Assembly: GCA_011799875.1 (NCBI GenBank)
Contig: CM022302.1
Span: 521,964,560 to 522,028,559, forward strand
Length of the DNA: 64,000 bases
Origin: Thinopyrum elongatum
Lineage: Eukaryota; Streptophyta; Magnoliopsida; Poales; Poaceae
Direction: 5' to 3'
Shown: one piece after another, positions 58,001-64,000 of the stretch
Numbering within the stretch: the stretch's first letter is position 1
Layout: each line of letters begins with the position of its first letter
Notes under the pieces: generated by a model
Told to the model about the DNA's origin: nothing
The model's input: only the letters and a program-made list of their open reading frames with translations
The model's database searches: none
Position numbers and translations under genes: made by a program

Positions 58001-59958
58001 CCCTGGAAAGTGTGTCGGCGGAGTTAATCGAGCGTGTTGGGTAAGTTGGTGCACCCCTGCAGGAAGAACATTTCTATCGATAGCCGGTCCTACGGTAAAG
58101 GACACTCGGAGTTGTATCCGATCGATACACTAGAACTGGATACCTGTGATGAGACCGGTATACTAGTGGCTCTGGGATGCTTCTCGCAGGGAGTCGAGAA
58201 GGGATCTCAGGACGAGGTTGATGACTGTATGGTCTGGGATCGCTTTCTCGCAGGGAGTCGAGAAAGGATCTCTGGGTGAGGTTGATATTATTACTGCTAC
58301 ATTATGTATTGTTCCACTCTCTTCTGTTGCTGCAAGACCGCTGAAGATGCTAGTCTTCGATAGGACTAGGCCTTCTCTCTATTTGGCATTTCTGCAGCCC
58401 AGTCCACAATACAGCCTCCCTTTGATATTGTTGCATATGTAGTGTAGATCCTTGCTTGCTGAGTAACTTCAGAGTACTCACGGTTGCTTTTCTTTCCTTT
58501 TCCCCCATATCAGTTCGTCTGGCCAGATACGGAGCCGCTGAGACAGCTACCCCGCCGACGATCGACTACTAATATACCCTGAGGATGGATACTACTGCGA
58601 GCTTGTCGCGACCAGGAGTAGGTTCGGAGGGTCCCAGGCAGGAGGCCTGCGCCTTTCGATCGTAGTGTTTATTTTTGCCGCCTTTCTAAAGGCCTTTCTG
58701 TTTCTTTATATCTGTACTCAGATATCTGATGCTTCCCGGCGTGATGTTTTTTTGATGACGTGATGCATCGAGATGTATTCGAGCCCTCGAGGCCCGGCTT
58801 GGTAATTTAAAGTTGTATGACTTATTATGTTTAGAGTTGTGTGGATATCTTCCGTGAGTCTTAGGCTGATCGGTGCATTTCGTGTCTGTATGCGCGATCG
58901 ATGGTCGGAGAACGGTTGCGAGCGAGAACTCTGACTGCACTGTAAGAACTGTGATCTGGAGCCGGTCGCGACTTGGAGAAGAAGCAATCCAGCTCAATCT
59001 TGACCTGGAGTTGGCTCGAAACAACTTGGGAAGGCTAAGGTGACGATGCTGGTAAGGAAAGCTTGTCGACCGGTTCTTTGCCATTTTCTCCTCTTTTCTG
59101 ATTCGAATGTTATTCTTTCTAGAAACAATGAGATAGGCTTTGGAGAAGAAGGACCTTGACCTTGCGGTTTGAAGAAAACCGCCAAAGACAAAACGGCGTT
59201 GCGACCAAAAGATGGCCTCAGTCGGAAAGCTGGAGGGAGAGAATACCAAGCTGAAGGCTGCTCTGACGAAGCCAACAAAGAAGTGACTCGTCTGAAGAAG
59301 GACAAGCGGACCCTGACCGACAAGTAGAAGACATCACCCGCAGGAGGGAGAGCGAGACTGGAGAACACCTGGGAGGACTCGCCAAAAAATTATTCCTCAT
59401 GCTTGAAGGTACTTTTCTCTGTGCGATTGGTTTGCTTTGTGACTCATCATACGCTGTCGACTCATTATTCTCTGCGAGTGCAGAATTCTGTCAAGACTTC
59501 GAGGAAGAGACTGGGCGAGTCGAGACGAACTTGGACCCATCAACTCCCCTGTCAAAGATTAGCAGCCATGAATGTGCTCCGACTGGAGTCTCGCCTTGCC
59601 AGTGCCTTGGAATATCTTGCTCGACTCAAGGTTGCGGTGTCGCGGATCGACACAAGCGCTCTGGGCAGGAGACACGTCCGAAACGATTCGAGTCTCTGAT
59701 GACTCGACTCAACGAGATTCCTGGTGAGTGCAGGAGTGAAAGAAGTCCGCTGCTGATGCGGGTGCTGACGTAGCTTTGTCCTTGGTTCGTGTCCACTGCA
59801 AGGAAGCCAGAGAAGAGAAGCTAGCGGCAATCAAGGTCGCCAACACCAAAGAACTCGATTCCAGTCTTTATGGAGACCTTCATTGCTGCTGTACTTGAAT
59901 CGCAGATGGAATCGACCTGGACGAGTTTGTCGAGCCTGCCAGCCCCTCTGCGGAGTGA
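52099..59958 (+). pseudogene. Antisense Tat gene, copy B, many frameshifts
   Basis: Counterpart of 36294-44402. Exon 1 is fragmented by deletions (for example at about 52230-52350 and 52580-52610). The same coiled-coil exons follow near 58970-59400 and the terminal PASPSAE lies just before 59956-59958. The splice sites are mostly preserved. The extra breaks compared with copy A are probably sequence errors, so copy A should be used for any reading of this gene. Confidence 0.7.
54756..58908 (+). mobile_element. 4.3-kb LTR-like insertion, copy B
   Basis: Counterpart of 39018-43313. The left end reads TGTAACCACCCCAGTGG. The right end, around 58880-58910, is too corrupted to place exactly and the GGAAG duplication is not preserved. 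Confidence 0.65.
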
Positions 59959-60298
59959 ATGAAACTTTTATGATCTGATTCAATTGTGCTCGGTATGCCG
60001 AGTGATCTTGTAACCGTAAAACTCCTCGGCCTGATGCCCGAGTACTTTAAACTCCTTCGTCTGAATTTTATGATCCGATTCAATTGCCTCGGTATGCCGA
60101 GTGATCTTGTAACCGTAAAACTTTCGGGCCTGATGCCCGAATACTTTAAGCTCCTTCGTCCGAACTTAGTTTGCCCTTAAATATGCTTGTTTTATTTCCG
60201 AGTGGAACTTGTATCTTCACTCAGAACAGATGCAGTTCTGAGGAGAGGATCGTGGATGACCTGCACTCGTCATCCTTGCAGATTAGGATGGAGTGTGT

Positions 60299-61768
60299 TT
60301 TACACTTAGGCGAGTATAGGACCGCAGCTAAGCCCTCGAATGAGAGGGTTGCTCATCACTCGGTAGGATTTTACAAACTTAGGCGAGTACAGGACTGCAG
60401 CTAAGCCCCGAGTGAGAGGATTGCTCATCACTCGGAAGGATTTTACAAACTTAGGCGAGTACAGGACTGCAGCTAAGCCCCGAGTGAGAGGATTGCTCAT
60501 CACTCGGAAGGATTTTACAAACTTAGGCGAGTACAGGACTGCAGCTAAGCCCCCGAGTGAGAGGGTTGCTCATCACTCGGTAGGATTTTACAAACTTAGG
60601 CGAGTACAGGACTGCAGCTAAGCCCCCGAGCGAGAGCGTTGGTCATCACTCGGTAGGATTTTACAAACTTAGGCGAGTACAGGACTGCAGCTAAGCCTCC
60701 GAGTGAGAGGATTGCTCATCACTTGGTAGGATTTTACAAACTTAGGCGAGTACAGGACTGCAGCTAAGCCCCGAGTGAGAGGGTTGCTCATCACTCGGTA
60801 GGATTTTACAAACTTAGGCGAGTACAGGATGCAGCTAAGCCTCGAGTGAGAGGTTGCTCATCACTCGGTAGGATTTTAAAACTTAGGCGAGTACAGACTG
60901 AAGCNNNNNNNNNNNNNNNNNNNNNNNNNGACAGGACTGCAAGCTAAGCCCGAGTCGAGAGGGTTGGTCATCACTCGGTAGGATTTTACAAACTTAGGCG
61001 AGTAACAGACTGCAGCTAAGCCCCGAGTGAGAGGATTGCTCATCACTGGTAGGATTTTACAAACTTAGGCGAGTACAGGACTGCAGCTAAGCCCCGAGTG
61101 AGAGGGTTGCTCATCACTCGGTAGGATTTTACAAACTTAGGCGAGTACAGGACTCGCAGCTAGCCCCGGTGAGAGGGTTGCTCATCACTCGTAGGATTTT
61201 ACAAACTTAGGCGAGTACAGGACGGCAGATAAGCATCCGACAGATAAGCCTCGAGTGAGAGGATTGCTCATCACTCGGTAGGATTTTACAAACTTAGGCG
61301 AGTACAGGACCGTAGCTAAGCCCCTGAGTGAGAGGGTTGCTCATCACTCGGTAGGATTTTTTGAACTTAGGCGAGTACAGGACTGCAGCTAAGCCCCAAG
61401 TGAGAGGGTGGTTGCTCGTCACTCGGTAGGATTTTTTGAACTTAGGCGAGTACAGGACTGCAGCTAAGACCCCGAGTGAGAGGGTTGCTCATCACTCGGT
61501 AGGATTTTACAAACTTAAGCAAGTACAGGACTGCAGCTAAGCCCCCGAGTGAGAGGGTTGCTCATCACTCGGTAGGATTTTACAAACTTAGGCGAGTACA
61601 GCACTGCAGCTAAGCCCCCGAGTGTGAGGGTTGCTCATCACTCGGTAGGATTTTACAAACTTAGGCGAGTACAGGACTGCAGCTAAGCCCCCGAGTGAGA
61701 GGGTTGCTCATCACTCGGTAGGATTTTTTGAACTTAGGCGAGTCGGATTCGCGGCTAAGCCGTCCACT
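60299..61768 (+). repeat. 72-73-bp tandem array, long version
   Basis: About 21 units of CTTAGGCGAGTACAGGACTG, GCTAAGCCCCCGAGTGAGAG, GTTGCTCATCACTCGGTAGG and ATTTTACAAA. Because 72 is a multiple of three, consecutive units can be read as a 24-residue repeat (LLITRKDFTNLGEYRTAAKP), but this is a by-product. Some units near 61340-61450 and at the end carry TTTTTTGAACTT instead of TTTTACAAACTT. It lies between the antisense gene and pol, where Tat/Ogre-type elements often hold satellite-like repeats. A gap interrupts it. Confidence 0.92.
60905..60929. other. Assembly gap of 25 N
   Basis: Exactly 25 undetermined bases inside the tandem array. The round length suggests a placeholder, so the true number of repeat units is unknown. 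Confidence 0.98.
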
Positions 61769-61937
61769 GGGGGATTTTAGACACATGTATTAGTAACAAC
61801 AATCATTTAGGAGACTGTAAAACCATGTCTTTGATAAACGAACTGAAAGGTACTCTTTATTACATCTCATCAGTCTGAACACTTAAGTATAAAAACGGCG
61901 GAGTAGCTCCGCATTCCAAATGCGTGGCTCGTCTTTA

Positions 61938-64000
61938 TTATGCTCCACATTTGTAGAGGTGATACGCTCCGTTGTGGAGCACCTTGGTGACGATGAAGGG
62001 ACCCTCCCAAGCGGGGGCAAGTTTGTGAGGCCGTTGCTGGTCCACTCGGAGCACAAGGTCCCCTTCCTGAAATGCTCGACCCTTCACATTTCTAGCATAT
62101 AATCGGCAAAGGTCTTGCTGATAAATGGTCGATCGGATCAAAGGCCATCTCTCTTTCTTCTTCCAGAAGATCAACAGCATCTTCTCGAGCTCGTTCTGCT
62201 TCGGCTTCTGAAAAAAGTTCTACTCGGGGCGCATTGTGAAGCAAGTCACTTGGCAGCATAGCCTCAGCCCCATAGACCATGAAGAAGGGGGTTCGACCAG
62301 TCGACCGATTTGGTGTTGTTCTTAATCCCCAAAGGACCGATGGTAGCTCATCTACCCAAGCGCCGGCCGCATGCTTGAGGTCGCGCATCAATCGAGGTTT
62401 TAGCCCTTTGAGAATCAAACCGTTCGCTCTTTCTGCTTGTCCATTCGACTGAGGGTGGGCGACTGAAGCATAGTCGACCCGAGTACCTTGGGACGCACAG
62501 AAAGCTCGGAACTCATCAGAATCAAAGTTCGACCCATTATCCGTGATGATGCTGTGTGGGACTCCGTACCTAAATGTTAACCCTCTGATGAAGCTGACTG
62601 CAGTACTTGCATCCAGGTTTTTGACAGGTTTAGCTTCGATCCATTTGGTGAACTTGTCGACTGCTACAAGCACATGGGTGAAACCACTCCTGCCAGTCTT
62701 CAGAGGTCCCACCATATCTAAACCCCAAACAGCGAATGGCCAGACGAGTGGAATGGTCTTCAGGGCTGAAGCGGGTTTGTGGGACATGTTGGAGTAGAAC
62801 TGACAGCCCTCACATTTGTCAATTATTTCCTTTGCCATCTCATTTGCCCGCGGCCAATAAAACCCTGCTCGATACGCTTTGGCCACGATGGCCCGAGAAG
62901 ACGCATGGTGACCACAGGTTCCCGAGTGAATATCATCGAGGATCATTCGGCCTTCTTCCGGAGTGATGCATTTCTGAACGACCCCAGTGACACTTTCTCT
63001 ATAGAGTTGCCCTCCATTACTGTGAAGGCTTTGGCTCGACGGACAATCTGGCGAGCCTCTTCTTCATCCTCTAGAAGCTCTTTCCTGAGAATATATGCGA
63101 TATACGGCACTGTCCAATCAGGAATAACGATCAAAACTTCCATGATCAAGTCGACCACAGCTGGGATTTCAACTTCAGTCGGATCAGTGGAACTTTTAGG
63201 CTGTGGGGGCTCTTCAGTGAAGGGATCTTCTTGAACTAATGGTGCGTGAATATGCTCCAAAAACACATTGCTGGGAATAGGCTCCCGCTTGGAACCTATT
63301 TTCGCCAAGTCATTAGCTGCTTGATTCTTCAGTCGGGGTATATGGTGGAGCTCTAGCCCTTCAAACTTCTTTTCTAACTTTCTCACCACATTGCAATAAC
63401 CAGTCATAGTTTGGCTCCTGACGTCCCACTCCTTCATCACTTGATTAACCACTAAATCTGAGTCACCGTAAACCATTAGGCGGCGGACGCCGAGTGAAAT
63501 GGCCATACGCAACCCGTACAAGAGTGCCTCATATTCAGCTTCATTGTTGGAGGAATCAAAGTGAATCTGAAGAACATATCTGAGGTTGTCGCCTCGTGGA
63601 GATACCAGGACTACTCCAGCGCCTGAACCATTCAACATCTTGGACCCGTCGAAGAACATAGTCCAATGTTCCGACTGTATCTGGGTCGGTAACTGTTGTT
63701 CAATCCACTCGACGAGGAAATCTGCTATCGCTTGAGACTTGATCGCTTTCTTTGCTTCAAACTTGATATCCAGCGGAAGGAGTTCAATCGCCCACTTTGC
63801 CACTCGGCCAGTTGCATCTCTGTTGTTCAGAATTTCTGACAACGGAGCATCGCTGACGACTGTAATCGAATGATCTAAGAAGTAATGTGCAACCTTCTTT
63901 GTGGTCAAGTAAATTCCATAGACAAGCTTCTGATAATGTGGATATCTCTGCTTGGATGGGGTTAAGACTTCAGAAATATAGTACACTGGGCGTTGAACCT
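61938..64000 (-). pseudogene. Tat-lineage pol: RNase H, second RNase H and integrase (partial)
   Basis: Minus strand, entering from beyond 64000. It first shows VQRPVYYISEVLTPSKQRYP and KWAIELLPLDIKFE (gypsy RNase H). A second RNase H of plant-like type follows: MFFDGSKMLNGSGAGVVLVS, SSNNEAEYEALLYGLRMA and VYGDSDLVVNQV, with its D, E, D residues. Integrase has HSGTCGHHASS...CEGCQ, WGLDMVGPLKTG, IITDNGSNFDSDEF and HPQSNGQAERANGLI, with complete D, D, E. The frame shifts by one base near 63015 and again near 62142, after which AFQEGDLVLRVDQQ leads to the stop at about 61938. A second RNase H is a hallmark of Tat-lineage gypsy elements. The reverse transcriptase lies outside the window. Confidence 0.88.

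Larger units (their letters stand above)
48589..60298 (+). repeat. Copy B of the 12-kb duplication, error-rich
   Basis: Matches 32695-44751 throughout but is 11,709 bp long instead of 12,056. Differences are dominated by single-base losses, often in runs, with fewer gains and substitutions. Frames that are open in copy A are repeatedly broken here. This is the pattern of uncorrected long reads. Confidence 0.93.

Noticed and set aside
48589..60298. Recent tandem segmental duplication of the CACTA/Tat region
   Set aside because: The difference pattern is mainly single-base deletions and the break lies at no repeat or target duplication. Sequence error and misassembly explain it better.
60299..61768. 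Regular direct repeats that could suggest a CRISPR array
   Set aside because: Units are contiguous with no unique spacers, there are no cas genes, and the genome is a plant nuclear one.

Overview
The window looks like a piece of a large, transposon-packed grass nuclear chromosome, most likely Triticeae (wheat, goatgrass or barley). The evidence is a solo LTR of the BARE-1/Angela Copia type, an LTR end of the same type, Stowaway MITEs, a CACTA element with subterminal repeats, tRNA-Asp-primed Athila-like gypsy elements, and a Tat-lineage gypsy element with an antisense extra gene. No bacterial-style operons are present. I see one apparently intact host gene. Almost everything else is mobile DNA or its debris.

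Layout. 1-7.0 kb: intergenic debris, including a fragment of mitochondrial nad5 (250-361), a decayed tRNA-like sequence, AT-rich degenerate repeats, a Copia LTR end and a 5S-rRNA-derived piece. 7.3-9.8 kb: a nine-exon plus-strand gene for a BBD-type bifunctional nuclease (DNase/RNase domain plus UVR motif). 10.1-12.1 kb: a Stowaway MITE and a wrecked Copia pol on the minus strand. 12.8-32.5 kb: a DNA element with GAGCATCT-type inverted ends that carried an AP2/ERF-like gene. That gene is split by a minus-strand Athila-like gypsy (13480-30260, target duplication GGCGA), which is itself split by a plus-strand relative (18049-28209, target duplication CTCCC). A Copia solo LTR (30510-32237, target duplication GCTGC) sits in the other arm. 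32.5-34.7 kb: a possible Helitron 3' end and unassigned DNA. 34.7-48.5 kb: a CACTA transposon (target duplication CAA) containing part of a Tat-lineage gypsy, which in turn holds a 4.3 kb LTR-like insertion (target duplication GGAAG). 48.6-60.3 kb: a second copy of 32.7-44.75 kb, about 3% shorter and full of single-base deletions. 60.3-61.8 kb: a 72-73 bp tandem array with a 25-N gap. 61.9-64.0 kb: Tat pol on the minus strand, running off the window.

How the parts fit. The four insertions with exact 5-bp target duplications and the CACTA element with a 3-bp duplication give a clear order of nested events. The Tat element is read on the minus strand for pol, while an intron-containing antisense gene (gypsy-type Transposase_28-like) is read on the plus strand from its own promoter-like region. 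The 48.6-60.3 kb copy is best explained as unpolished long-read sequence left by a misassembly next to a collapsed tandem array, not as a biological duplication. Exon positions, target duplications and motifs were read by eye. Family names rest on recognition, not on a database search.
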